Assembly (NCBI GenBank): GCA_947625965.1
Contig: CANQQO010000011.1
Location: 1-39,445 of the forward strand
From: an uncultured Oscillospiraceae bacterium
GTDB lineage: Bacteria > Bacillota > Clostridia > Oscillospirales > Oscillospiraceae
DNA: 39,445 nt
Direction of reading: 5' to 3'
Every line of letters begins with the position of its first letter. The first letter of the stretch is position 1. This document shows, piece after piece, positions 6,816 to 15,128 of this stretch. The position numbers were made by a program, and so were the translations under genes. The notes below the pieces were generated by a model. It had not been told where the DNA came from, made no database searches, and worked only from the letters and a program-made list of their open reading frames with translations.

Positions 6816-8000
6816 CTACGCACCCCTTTCCAGTACCAGCGTGACGTGGCTTTGGAACACCGCGCCATTGTCGCTGCACACGATGACCGACGGTGCCCTG
6901 GTTCCGGGCAGCACGCCCAGTTGCCGCTGGCCGCACCGGCCGGTGAGCTGCATCACGGCCTCGGCTACCGGCGTCAGGCCCATGAAATAGCCTTCCGACA
7001 ACATTCCACCGGAGGTATTCACCGGCAGTTCTCCGCCGGGACCGATCCGGGTACGGGTGATAAACTCCCCGGGACTGCTCCCCTCCAGGAATCCGTAGTC
7101 CCGGAGCGTCGCCTCCACGGTGTAGGTAAAACAGTCGTACAGCTCACAGGCGTCCACGTCCTTGCAGGTGATGCCCGCCATTCGGAAAGCCTGGGTGCTG
7201 GCCAGTTTTGCGGCGCTGTCCGTGTCCTCCACCCGCAGGCGGAAGGGCGACACCGGCTGATTGGCGCTGCCGAAGCCCCGCAGCACCGCGAAGGGGCGCC
7301 CCAGAGCCTTGGCCCGGTCCACTGTGGTCATGACGATGGCCCGGCCGCCATCGCTGCTGGGCGTGGCGTCCAGCAGCCGCAGGGGTTCCGCCACCAGGGC
7401 GGAGGCGTAATAGCCCGCATCGTCCAGAGGCTTGCCGTACATGGACGCGATGGGATTCAGGCAGGCCCACTGTCTCTGGGCGATGGCAATTTCCTTCCAC
7501 ACCTCAGGGCCGGTGCCGAACACGTCCATGGCCCGCCGGGCCTGCATGGCGTATTTTGCCATGGTACTCAGGTCGCCGAAGGCCGCCAGATCGTCCGTGG
7601 CCTTGCCGCCGGACAACTCCTTGACGAAGCTCCGGCGGCCGCTGCGGGCGTTGTCGCCGTAGGAGATCACCACATACCGGCACAGCCCGGAGGCCAGCAG
7701 GCCGATGCTGTTGAACAGCCAGTCCCGGGTGCAGTATTTCTCCTGCCCGACGACGCTGGGCCGGATGCCCAACTGCTCCGCCACGGTAAAGGCGGTGGTG
7801 TCATAGTCCCCCGCCAGAGGATCGAAGTGCCGGTACAGGAACATAGCGTCCACCTGCTCCTTTTCCACCCCGGCGTCCGCCAGGGCATTGCGGATGGCCT
7901 CGGTGTGGAAGCTCACCGCCGTCCGGCCGGGCAGCTTGCCCTGGGGAGTGTAGCCCACCCCCACAATGGCAATTTGATTCTTCAGTTCCGACGTATCCAT
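6816..8000 (-). CDS. SCPx/Ltp-type thiolase-like enzyme
   Basis: 394 residues. N-terminus IAIVGVGYTPQGKLPG and the stretches DACELYDCFTYTVEATL and VNTSGGMLSEGYFMGL are typical of the nonspecific lipid-transfer thiolase family (acetyl-CoA acetyltransferase-like, including Ltp2 aldolases and BbsB). Cys90 (QEKYCTRDWLF) lies near the usual nucleophile position but not in the classical thiolase motif, so true thiolase activity is uncertain; Ltp2-like relatives act as aldolases. Start ATG 8000 with GGGAGCG upstream, 16 nt after the aldehyde dehydrogenase. With the DUF35 gene it likely forms one enzyme that condenses or cleaves an acyl-CoA, perhaps using acyl-CoA made by the neighbouring dehydrogenase. 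Substrate unknown. Confidence 0.85.
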   Translation of the reverse strand: MDTSELKNQIAIVGVGYTPQGKLPGRTAVSFHTEAIRNALADAGVEKEQVDAMFLYRHFDPLAGDYDTTAFTVAEQLGIRPSVVGQEKYCTRDWLFNSIGLLASGLCRYVVISYGDNARSGRRSFVKELSGGKATDDLAAFGDLSTMAKYAMQARRAMDVFGTGPEVWKEIAIAQRQWACLNPIASMYGKPLDDAGYYASALVAEPLRLLDATPSSDGGRAIVMTTVDRAKALGRPFAVLRGFGSANQPVSPFRLRVEDTDSAAKLASTQAFRMAGITCKDVDACELYDCFTYTVEATLRDYGFLEGSSPGEFITRTRIGPGGELPVNTSGGMLSEGYFMGLTPVAEAVMQLTGRCGQRQLGVLPGTRAPSVIVCSDNGAVFQSHVTLVLERGA

Positions 8001-8016
8001 AGTTCGACGCTCCCGC

Positions 8017-9384
8017 TTATTCCGCCCAGACTGTTTCCGGGGCGGGAATGGTGGGGTCGTGATAGTAGGCGACCTTGGTGGTATTCATCATATGCCGGTA
8101 GGTCAGGTTTTCACTGATAGAGTTGTTGCCCCAACTGCCGCAGCCTAAGCTCATTGTGGGCGGCAGACCGTTGATGAAGTTGCCGCCGGAGGCCGCCCCG
8201 CCGGGCTGATTCACCACCAGCCGGGATACCGGAAGCTCCTCGCCGCAGTACTCGGCCCGGGACGGGTCGTTGGTGTAGATCACGGAGCTGTGGCCCGCGC
8301 CCTCCCAAAGCAAATTATCCTTGGCGTTGGCAACGCCTTCCTCAAAGGCATCGTAGGGGAAGATCTGTACCACGGGGCACAGCTTCTCCCGGCGCAGCAG
8401 GTTCTCCCGGGTCATGCCCAGGCTCATGAACAGCAGCAGCGCGGTGTCCTGGGGGACCTCCACGCCCAGCAGCTCCGCCAGCTTGCAGGGCAGCATACCC
8501 ACGTGGGAGGGGTCGGCGGCGCCGTTCTCCTTGAACAGCAGCTTGGCAAGTCCCTTTGCCTGGTCCGGCGTCAGAACATGGCACTTCTGCTTCCGAAACG
8601 CCTCCAAAAGCGTCTCCACCTTGTCCTTGGGCACATGGATGGCCTGTTCGCCGGTGCAGGGCATACCGTTGTCGTAGGACCGGGCGTTGGCCACCTGGGC
8701 GGCGACCTTGTCGTAGTCGTCATAGTCCGGGGCGATCACCACCTGCACATTGCCGGGACCCACGCCGAAGGAGGGACGGCCGCTGGAATAGGCGGATTTG
8801 ACCATGGCGGCGCCGCCGGTGGCGACGATCACATCCACCTTGCTCATCAGCTCCTGGGTATAGGCCATGGAGGGATTCTCCACGATCTGGATCAGGTTCT
8901 CCGGCGCGCCCAGGGCCCGCATTGCCTCGTTCATCATATCCACGCCGTGCTTCGTCACATTCTTGGCACGGGGATGGGGCGAGACGATCATGGCGTTGCG
9001 GCATTTCAGGATGCTCATGCCGTTGCTGACGGTGGTAGACACCGGGTTGGTGGTGGGCACCAGCGCCGCCACGATCCCAAGAGGCTTGGCAAAGGTAGCC
9101 ACCTTTTCCGCCGGGTCATAATCGATCATACCGACGGACTTCTTGTCATGCAAATAGTGCCACGCGCCCAAAGTGCAGCGGGTCAGCTTGACCACCTTGC
9201 TGTCCACCCGTCCGTAGCCGCTCTCAGCCACCGCTTCCTCGGCCAGCATCTGGGCGTTGTCGTAGATGACCTTGCCGATCGCCTTGACCAGCGCGTCCAC
9301 CTGCTCCTGAGAATAGCTTTCAAAAGCCTTCTGAGCCACCCGGGCCTTTTCAATCAAACCGTCGATGTAACTTGCTTCAACCAT
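8017..9384 (-). CDS. CoA-acylating aldehyde dehydrogenase
   Basis: 455 residues from ATG 9384, which has TAAGGAG 9 nt upstream; the open frame runs 41 codons further but that part lies in the MFS gene. Key features: catalytic Cys243 in DNGMPCTGEQA, VATGGAAMVKSAYSSGRPSFGVGPGN (read in two parts around Gly190-Gly211) forming the nucleotide/CoA region, and PLGIVAALVPTTNPVSTT. It resembles the aldehyde dehydrogenase half of AdhE and stand-alone enzymes such as EutE, PduP and SauS: aldehyde + CoA + NAD+ to acyl-CoA + NADH. In this cluster the natural substrate would be the aldehyde released by the class II aldolase. No microcompartment targeting peptide is obvious and no shell genes are nearby. 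Confidence 0.9.
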   Translation of the reverse strand: MVEASYIDGLIEKARVAQKAFESYSQEQVDALVKAIGKVIYDNAQMLAEEAVAESGYGRVDSKVVKLTRCTLGAWHYLHDKKSVGMIDYDPAEKVATFAKPLGIVAALVPTTNPVSTTVSNGMSILKCRNAMIVSPHPRAKNVTKHGVDMMNEAMRALGAPENLIQIVENPSMAYTQELMSKVDVIVATGGAAMVKSAYSSGRPSFGVGPGNVQVVIAPDYDDYDKVAAQVANARSYDNGMPCTGEQAIHVPKDKVETLLEAFRKQKCHVLTPDQAKGLAKLLFKENGAADPSHVGMLPCKLAELLGVEVPQDTALLLFMSLGMTRENLLRREKLCPVVQIFPYDAFEEGVANAKDNLLWEGAGHSSVIYTNDPSRAEYCGEELPVSRLVVNQPGGAASGGNFINGLPPTMSLGCGSWGNNSISENLTYRHMMNTTKVAYYHDPTIPAPETVWAE

Positions 9385-9389
9385 TTTGT

Positions 9390-10652
9390 TTATCTCCTTA
9401 CTATTAAATTTGTTAATTTGCCATGCCTCTGCTCCCGCGTCAGACGGTGATAGATCGCCAGCAGGCCGCCGCACAGAAGCAAGAATCCGACGCACAGACA
9501 CAGGCACAGCAACACAGCGGAATCATAACTCCCAGAGCGGTCGTACATCCAGCCCAGCACCCCCGTGGAAACAGAGGAGATCAGCGTGGACAGCATCATC
9601 ACCCGCGAAAATGCCATTGGATAAGCCGCGCCTCGGAAAAATTTTCTGGTGAGCAATGGCGGCGTGATCACAGACAGGGACATGGCCGCTCCGTAGAGCA
9701 GGCATCCCGCCGTCAGCACCCAGTCCGCCGTCCCCAGCAGCAGTAAAAAAGCGGGGATCCCAAAGGCAACGCCTGCGGCGCAGGTCCATTTTAGGCCGCT
9801 CTTGTCGTTGATCGTGCCGAGCAGGATCTTTCCGCCGGCGTTGGAAAGCATGGAGCTGGACACCAGAAACGCGCCCATCGCCAGGCTCTTTCCCTTGGAT
9901 GCGGCGAAGGTCACGATCTGCGCGGAAAAGCCCACGCAGAACATCATGCACCCCGCCGCCAGACACAGCAGCAAAAACAGGATCCCCTGAACGCGCCGGG
10001 ACAGCGCCAGCTCGCATTCCGGCCGTCCCGCCCGCTCCCGGCGGACGCCGTAGGGCCGGCAGCCCGCCATCTCCGGCGTCAGCCGGATCACAAACAGCGT
10101 CATGGGCAGGATCATCACCAGGCAGACCGCCGCCGTGACGCAGTAGCCCGCCCGCCAGCCCCACCAGGCGATCACCCGCTCAAAGCCCAGGTTGCACACC
10201 ATCCCCATCAACCCGGAAAAGGCCGCGGAGAGGCCGATGGCAAAGCCCAGGCGCTCGTGAAACCAGTTGGCAAGAATGATCGGCTCCGAGGCTTGCAGCA
10301 GCATGGCCGAGGCCACACCCAGCAGGAACGCGGCGAAATACCACTGCCACAGCGCGTGGAAGGTGGCCATCAGCCCGGTGCACGCCGCCATGACCAGGGC
10401 GCAGCCGGAAAGGGTGAACCGGGTGTCGTACCGGTAGAGCACCCGCCCCACAAAGGGCATCAGAATACAGGAGGAAAGGCCGGCGATGGTCTTGTAAGCG
10501 GAAATTCCGCCCACGGAAAACCCCAGGTCCCGGCTGACCACAGTGAAAAACAGCCCCATGGTGTTCATCACCACGCCTAGGCTTCCGCCCTGCATCATAC
10601 AGCAGCCCAGAAGCACCAGCCAGGGGCGAAGCGAACTGCGGCGGTCACGCAT
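9390..10652 (-). CDS. MFS transporter, OxlT-like monocarboxylate/anion type
   Basis: 420 residues with about twelve hydrophobic segments. The loop AKxxG-like MPFVGRVLYRYDTR after segment 2 and a second, weaker copy LLGTINDKSGLKWT after segment 8 are MFS signatures; overall layout resembles the OxlT/monocarboxylate family. Start ATG 10652 overlaps the alcohol dehydrogenase stop by 8 nt, and the next gene begins 5 nt after its end, so it belongs firmly to the operon. Substrate unknown: export of an acid or alcohol end product, or uptake of a second substrate, are both possible. Confidence 0.85.
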   Translation of the reverse strand: MRDRRSSLRPWLVLLGCCMMQGGSLGVVMNTMGLFFTVVSRDLGFSVGGISAYKTIAGLSSCILMPFVGRVLYRYDTRFTLSGCALVMAACTGLMATFHALWQWYFAAFLLGVASAMLLQASEPIILANWFHERLGFAIGLSAAFSGLMGMVCNLGFERVIAWWGWRAGYCVTAAVCLVMILPMTLFVIRLTPEMAGCRPYGVRRERAGRPECELALSRRVQGILFLLLCLAAGCMMFCVGFSAQIVTFAASKGKSLAMGAFLVSSSMLSNAGGKILLGTINDKSGLKWTCAAGVAFGIPAFLLLLGTADWVLTAGCLLYGAAMSLSVITPPLLTRKFFRGAAYPMAFSRVMMLSTLISSVSTGVLGWMYDRSGSYDSAVLLCLCLCVGFLLLCGGLLAIYHRLTREQRHGKLTNLIVRR

Positions 10653-11805
10653 AGGATTGCTCCAAAATTTCCAGCGCCTCCGCCACGCTCATACGCGCCC
10701 GCTCATTGGCAAAGCGCCGGTCATAGGCCATCTCCGCCACCTTTGGCAGGGTCTCCCGACGAATGCCGAATTGAGACATGGTGATGTCCGCCACCCCGCA
10801 TCGCTTTAGCAGCTTTTCCAGTTCCGGCAGCAGCGCCATGGGGTCGTTTGGGTGTTCCACGCCCATCGCCTGGCAAATATCCAGTAGCCGCTGGCGGTAA
10901 GCGTCGTACCTGGCGCACCGGCGCAGGTAGGCCCGACTGAGCAGGATCAGTCCCGCGCCGTGGGTCAGCCCCGGATACCAGCCGGACAGGGAATGCTCCA
11001 GAGAGTGCTGGGCGGTCAGGCCGCTGTAAGTCAGGCAGAAGCCGGCCTGGGTGCTGGCCCAGGCCATATCCGTCCTGGCCTCCAGATCCGCGCCGTGCTC
11101 CACCGCCCGAGGCAATGACCGAACGACCCGCCGGATGGCGTCCAGGGCGTTGATGTCGCTGGGCGGATTCGCCGCCTTGCTCAGGTAGCATTCCACCGCG
11201 TGGGCCCATACATCGAAGCCTTGATAGGCGGTGAGCGTCGGCGGAACGCTGACCATCAGCTCCGGGTCCACCACACTCATTACCGGGAAGCTCCAGGGCG
11301 TCCCGAAAGACACCTTCTCATTCCGTTCCGGATAGGAGATGACGCAGCCCGCGTCCGACTCCGATCCGGTCCCGGCGGTGGTGGGAACGGCGATCACCGG
11401 CAGAGGGCGGTGCTCCAGGGGAAGGCCCTTTCCGGAGCCGTCCCGCACGTAATCCCAGCAGTCGCCGTCATTGACGGCCATTACCGCGATCCCCTTGGCC
11501 GCGTCAATGGCGCTGCCGCCGCCCAGGGCCACCAGGAAGTCGCAGCCCGCCTGCCGTGCCAGCGCCGCGCCCTCCATCACGTTGTTCCGGGTGGGATTTG
11601 GACTCACCTTGTCATAGACCGCAGCGGCGGCGCCGCCCCGGGAGAGCTCTCCGAGAAGCCGGTCCAGGTAACCCAGCCGTTTGACGGACTTTCCCGCGGT
11701 GGTCACCACCAGCGCGCTGCGGCCTGGAAGTGTTTTTTCGTGGAGTTTGGACAGGGTTCCCGGCCCAAACAGGATCTCAGTGGGCATATAACAACGAAAA
11801 TTCAT
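10645..11805 (-). CDS. Iron-containing alcohol dehydrogenase (group III)
   Basis: 386 residues from ATG 11805, preceded by GGAGG; 11 further in-frame codons upstream lack a site. Typical features: MPTEILFGPGTLSKL at the N-terminus, GGGSAIDAAKG (NAD(P) site), PTTAGTGSESD, and the metal ligands Asp and His in GFDVWAHAVE plus two His in HSLEHSLSG and LTHGAG. Reaction: reversible reduction of an aldehyde to an alcohol. In this cluster it offers the reductive exit for acetaldehyde (to ethanol) or methylthioacetaldehyde (to methylthioethanol), opposite to the CoA-acylating branch. First gene of its operon; divergent from the DeoR regulator. Confidence 0.92.
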   Translation of the reverse strand: MNFRCYMPTEILFGPGTLSKLHEKTLPGRSALVVTTAGKSVKRLGYLDRLLGELSRGGAAAAVYDKVSPNPTRNNVMEGAALARQAGCDFLVALGGGSAIDAAKGIAVMAVNDGDCWDYVRDGSGKGLPLEHRPLPVIAVPTTAGTGSESDAGCVISYPERNEKVSFGTPWSFPVMSVVDPELMVSVPPTLTAYQGFDVWAHAVECYLSKAANPPSDINALDAIRRVVRSLPRAVEHGADLEARTDMAWASTQAGFCLTYSGLTAQHSLEHSLSGWYPGLTHGAGLILLSRAYLRRCARYDAYRQRLLDICQAMGVEHPNDPMALLPELEKLLKRCGVADITMSQFGIRRETLPKVAEMAYDRRFANERARMSVAEALEILEQSYA

Positions 11806-11852
11806 AAAAAATCCTCCGATTCTGTGGAACCGTCCCATAGAATACCGCTCTT

Positions 11853-11887
11853 ACCTTCAAAAATCTGAAGGTTATTTCCAAAATAAC
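11853..11887. promoter_or_regulatory. Two adjoining inverted repeats in the divergent regulator/dehydrogenase region
   Basis: ACCTTCA-N6-TGAAGGT (11853-11872) is followed, sharing two bases, by GTTATTT-N3-AAATAAC (11871-11887). Both are perfect. They sit between the start of the alcohol dehydrogenase and the promoter of the DeoR-type regulator, the natural place for its operator. Assignment as operators is inference. Confidence 0.55.
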
Positions 11888-11897
11888 GAAAAAGGTC

Positions 11898-11927
11898 TTG
11901 TCAATCCCACATAAAATATGGTATTAT
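11898..11927 (+). promoter_or_regulatory. Sigma-A-type promoter for the DeoR regulator
   Basis: TTGTCA (11898-11903), 18-bp spacer, TATTAT (11922-11927). The regulator starts about 70 nt downstream. The inverted repeats lie just upstream of the -35 box. Confidence 0.55.
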
Positions 11928-12000
11928 TGCCTTAAGCGGTCACAATACACTGACTCTCGATCCATTTTGAACATAAAAACACAAGAGAGGATGGTCAACA

Positions 12001-12768
12001 ATGCTTTCTTTCCAGCGCCGGGAGGAAATCAAGCGTATCCTTTTGCAGAAGAGGAACGTATCCGTCGACGAGCTGGCCAAAAAATTCCAGGTCAGTGATG
12101 AAACGGTACGCCGGGACTTGACGTTTCTCAGCAACGAGGGCTTCTGCTCCAAAACCTACGGCGGGGCTTCCCTGACCGTGCGCAGCACCACCCACACGCC
12201 TTCCAACATGAAAAAGAATCTGTGCCTTGAGGCGAAGCAGCGGATCGCAAAGATCGCGGCCTCTCAGATCAAGCCCGGAGACTGCATTTTCCTGGACCAC
12301 TCCACCACCGCGGCGGAGCTGTGCGCGGACATTCGGAATATGGACCTGACCATCGTCACCAACTCCCTCTGGGTGCTCCGGGAGCTTTCCAGCCAGGAGA
12401 ACATCCATCTGGTGGTCACCGGTGGAAACGTGCGGGTGATGGATCAGGGACTTTTCGGTCTGGAAGCCCTGAATTTCCTGCGGAATCACTACTTTGACAA
12501 GGTGTTTTTCTCCTGCAGGAGCCTCCACCAGACGCGGGGCATCTTCGACGCCAATGAACAGGTGGCGGCCTTCCGGCAGACCCTGTGCGAACAGGGGGCG
12601 AGATCCTACCTGATGGCGGACTCCAGCAAGTTCGGCGCGCCCAGCTTTATCCATATCATGCCTTACAGCAAGCTGGATGCCGTGATCACCGACACCCGGC
12701 CGGGCCGGGAGTGGGTCGAATCCCTCACCAAGGCGGGTGTGGAGCTGCTGGACCAGCTCCCTGAATGA
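12001..12768 (+). CDS. DeoR-family transcriptional regulator
   Basis: 255 residues. N-terminal winged helix begins MLSFQRREEIKRILLQKRNV with recognition helix VSDETVRRDLTFL (about residues 28-42), then the DeoR C-terminal sugar-phosphate-sensing domain with IFLDHSTTAAELC, TIVTNSLWVL, VTGGNVR and LMADSSKFG. RBS AGAGAGG upstream of ATG 12001. Relatives repress sugar operons and are released by a phosphorylated sugar intermediate. It is the only plus-strand gene between the two minus-strand halves of the cluster, so it probably controls the dehydrogenase-aldolase operon and perhaps the importer operon too; the effector may be the 1-phosphate made by the kinase or isomerase. Confidence 0.92.
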   Translation: MLSFQRREEIKRILLQKRNVSVDELAKKFQVSDETVRRDLTFLSNEGFCSKTYGGASLTVRSTTHTPSNMKKNLCLEAKQRIAKIAASQIKPGDCIFLDHSTTAAELCADIRNMDLTIVTNSLWVLRELSSQENIHLVVTGGNVRVMDQGLFGLEALNFLRNHYFDKVFFSCRSLHQTRGIFDANEQVAAFRQTLCEQGARSYLMADSSKFGAPSFIHIMPYSKLDAVITDTRPGREWVESLTKAGVELLDQLPE

Positions 12769-12780
12769 TCCCATCCTCTC

Positions 12781-12807
12781 AGCGCCGGCGATGCCGGCGC
12801 TTTTTTT
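12781..12807 (+). terminator. Rho-independent terminator of the DeoR gene
   Basis: AGCGCCGGC-GAT-GCCGGCGCT hairpin (9-bp stem, 3-nt loop) followed by seven T. It separates the regulator from the convergent isomerase gene, whose stop is at 12816. Confidence 0.92.
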
Positions 12808-12815
12808 GATTGCGC

Positions 12816-13865
12816 TCAGACGGCCGGGTCGAAATAGGACTTGAGATTGTAGGGGGACAATATCCCCTTATCCGTGACGATGCCGTCCACCAGTTTGGGC
12901 GGCGTCACGTCAAAGGCGGGATAGTAGCCCTTGACGCCGGGCAGCGTGTGCTTCCGCCCCATGGACTCCGTCACCAGTTCCGGGTCCCGCAGCTCGATCT
13001 CCACCGTGTCGATGGTGGGATGGGCAAGGTTGGGCGTGCCTGTGGTAAAATAGGGGACGCCCCAATACCGGGCCGCCAGGGCGATCTGGAAGGTGCCCAC
13101 CTTGTTGACCACATACCCGTCCATGGTCACCACGTCGGCGGCGGAGGTGAAAACATCCACCTTCTTCGTCTTCATGGTGTAGGCGGGCATATTGTCGGTG
13201 ATCACCGTGGTGTCAAAGCCCATGTCGCAGGCCACCGAGGCGGTCAGCCGGGCGCCCTGATAATAGGGACGGGTCTCCGGACAGATCATTTTGACCTCGT
13301 TGCCCCGCCTGCGGCATTCCCGCAGGAGTGTGCCAATGACCGTCTCGGCAAAGCACTGGGTCATCACCGTGCCGTTGTGGGGGATCTTGTCCGCCAGATG
13401 GCAGGCGATCTGATCGTAGCGGGTGTAGTTCTCATTCAGCCGGGCAATGGCCTCCTCCCGCAGCTTTTCGGGCATATCCGCCCGGGAGGTCCCCAGGTCC
13501 AGCTCCCGGCGCAGGGCCTTCATAGCTCTTGCCGTCACGGCTTTCATCCGCTCCACGGTGGTGGGCCTGGCATGGGACAGGGTGTAGGCCGCCCGCTCCA
13601 TGTAAGCCAGATACGCCTCGTCGTCCAGCTCCCGCGCCTCATAGGCCGCCAGGGCCATCCCCATGGCCGCGGCGGTATAGGGTCCGCCGCTCTGGGTGAC
13701 CATGTCCGCGATGGCCCGCGCTACCTCCTCGTGGCGATGGCAGACGACGGATTCCACGCGCACCGGATAGATCCGCCGGTCCAAAATGCTGACGGCCCCC
13801 GCCTCATACCAGGCGATATTTTCATACCGCAGCAAAAAGGCCAGACCTTCATCCGCTCGAAACAT
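12816..13865 (-). CDS. mtnA: MtnA-like aldose-1-phosphate isomerase (5-methylthioribose-1-P / 5-deoxyribose-1-P)
   Basis: 349 residues, normal for the MtnA/eIF2B-like family. Visible landmarks: ETRPYYQGARLTA, VITDNMPAYTM and VVNKVGTFQIALAARYWGVP. The catalytic pair of MtnA is conserved: Cys171 in VMTQCFAE and Asp244 in SAADVV. The neighbourhood of the Asp differs from canonical MtnA (GADRIAANGDVANK there, AADVVTMDGYVVNK here), hinting at a substrate variant such as 5-deoxyribose-1-P (DrdI type). Reaction: aldose-1-P to ketose-1-P, the substrate for the class II aldolase. RBS AAGGAGGG; starts 12 nt after the kinase stop. Last gene of the importer operon. Confidence 0.87.
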   Translation of the reverse strand: MFRADEGLAFLLRYENIAWYEAGAVSILDRRIYPVRVESVVCHRHEEVARAIADMVTQSGGPYTAAAMGMALAAYEARELDDEAYLAYMERAAYTLSHARPTTVERMKAVTARAMKALRRELDLGTSRADMPEKLREEAIARLNENYTRYDQIACHLADKIPHNGTVMTQCFAETVIGTLLRECRRRGNEVKMICPETRPYYQGARLTASVACDMGFDTTVITDNMPAYTMKTKKVDVFTSAADVVTMDGYVVNKVGTFQIALAARYWGVPYFTTGTPNLAHPTIDTVEIELRDPELVTESMGRKHTLPGVKGYYPAFDVTPPKLVDGIVTDKGILSPYNLKSYFDPAV

Positions 13866-13877
13866 AGGATTCCCTCC

Positions 13878-15113
13878 TTAAATGATTTCTCCGATTTTCT
13901 CAGCGGCCTCCCGGACCGCTCTTACATAGTCGGCGCCGGCGGTAAACCGGGCGCTCCGCTCCAGGATCAGCGCCTTGGCGGTATAAACGCAGATGCGCTC
14001 CGCCCGGACTCTGGCTTCCGGCTCCTGGATTCCCTCGATGTCCTTGACCTTTGCGGACCCGATGATCCGCCGCAGCAGCTCAGTTCCCGCGCAGCCGGCG
14101 GTGTCTTGAAGCACGTCCGCCAGGAACCAGCGGATAAATGCCTCCGAGGCGAACATGGGATCGGTGCAGTCCGCTTGCAAAATCGCGGCGGACTTCTCCA
14201 CAAAGCGGTCCAGCGTGGCCGTCATGGTCTCCTCCACCCAGGTCTGAAAAGCCCTGCGCGCCGCCGGATCGGGCATCGTCACCTGGGCGTTGGCCCAGGC
14301 AAACACGAAATGGGCCATCACATTGCCCACGTCGTAGCCGATGGGGCCATAATAGGCGAACTCCGGGTCCAAGACCATCGTGGAGCCGGGTCGGACAAAG
14401 ACGGAGCCGCTGTGCAGATCGCCGTGGATCAGCGCCTGGGCCTTGGTCTGGAAGATCAGCTTCAGCTTTCCAGCCTCCAGATGCAGCGCCGGGTCCTCAT
14501 ACAGCTCCTTTTGCAGGAATTCGGCGTTGGGCGGGAACAGGCGGTTTCGCCCCCTGGGGTCCTTGAACGGGTCGGTGAACACCAGCCGCTCGGTGATGGC
14601 GCACATATCCGGGTTGATAAACTCCCCGGTCCAGGCCTTCTTCTGGGCCGGCGCCAGGATCAGATCGGAGGTGCGCATCAGCGTCTCCGCCATAAAATGG
14701 GCCAGATCCTCCGCCAGGGTGGGGAAAGTCTCGTGGGCGATCAGCGCATAGCGCAGATTCTCATGGTCGCCGATGTCCTGCATCACCACGCAGCACATCA
14801 CCGGGTCATACAGATAGATCTCCGGCACGTTGGCGGGAGACAGCTCCCGCTCGAGGCCCAGGATCTTCGCCTCGATGCGGTTCCGGTCGGTGCTGGTGGC
14901 GGAGCCGGTGGTGCGGGTGGTTGGCTCCGCGTGCTTGACGATCAGGGAGCGGCTGCCGTTTGCGGCCGCCACCCGGTAGATGTAGTTGATGTTTCCGTCG
15001 CCGATCTCGCTGCACACCAGGGGCGCGCCGCCGAAAAATCCGGGCAGCTTCTCCTGCACATAGGCGATGGCGTCGCCGGTATTCATACTGAAATTATGAT
15101 CAAATCGGGACAT
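13878..15113 (-). CDS. mtnK: Methylthioribose kinase-like enzyme (5-methylthioribose / 5-deoxyribose kinase)
   Basis: 411 residues. Start taken at ATG 15113, 9 nt after GGGAG; an in-frame ATG three codons earlier touches that site. SEIGDGNINYIYRV is the glycine-rich loop and IHGDLHSGSVFV (about 229-240) with LDPEFAYYGPIGYDVGN (about 248-264) are the catalytic and metal-binding loops that identify MtnK within the aminoglycoside-phosphotransferase-like kinases. Reaction: phosphorylation of the anomeric OH of a 5-modified ribose by ATP. It follows the permease by 15 nt and precedes the isomerase, so uptake, phosphorylation and isomerisation are encoded in order on one transcript. Confidence 0.93.
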   Translation of the reverse strand: MSRFDHNFSMNTGDAIAYVQEKLPGFFGGAPLVCSEIGDGNINYIYRVAAANGSRSLIVKHAEPTTRTTGSATSTDRNRIEAKILGLERELSPANVPEIYLYDPVMCCVVMQDIGDHENLRYALIAHETFPTLAEDLAHFMAETLMRTSDLILAPAQKKAWTGEFINPDMCAITERLVFTDPFKDPRGRNRLFPPNAEFLQKELYEDPALHLEAGKLKLIFQTKAQALIHGDLHSGSVFVRPGSTMVLDPEFAYYGPIGYDVGNVMAHFVFAWANAQVTMPDPAARRAFQTWVEETMTATLDRFVEKSAAILQADCTDPMFASEAFIRWFLADVLQDTAGCAGTELLRRIIGSAKVKDIEGIQEPEARVRAERICVYTAKALILERSARFTAGADYVRAVREAAEKIGEII

Positions 15114-15128
15114 AAGCACCATCTCCCA

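Noticed and set aside
4345-11805. L-fucose/rhamnose or propanediol microcompartment operon
   Set aside because: No fucose isomerase, fuculokinase, diol dehydratase or shell proteins, and the dehydrogenase lacks an obvious encapsulation peptide; MtnK/MtnA-like partners point elsewhere.
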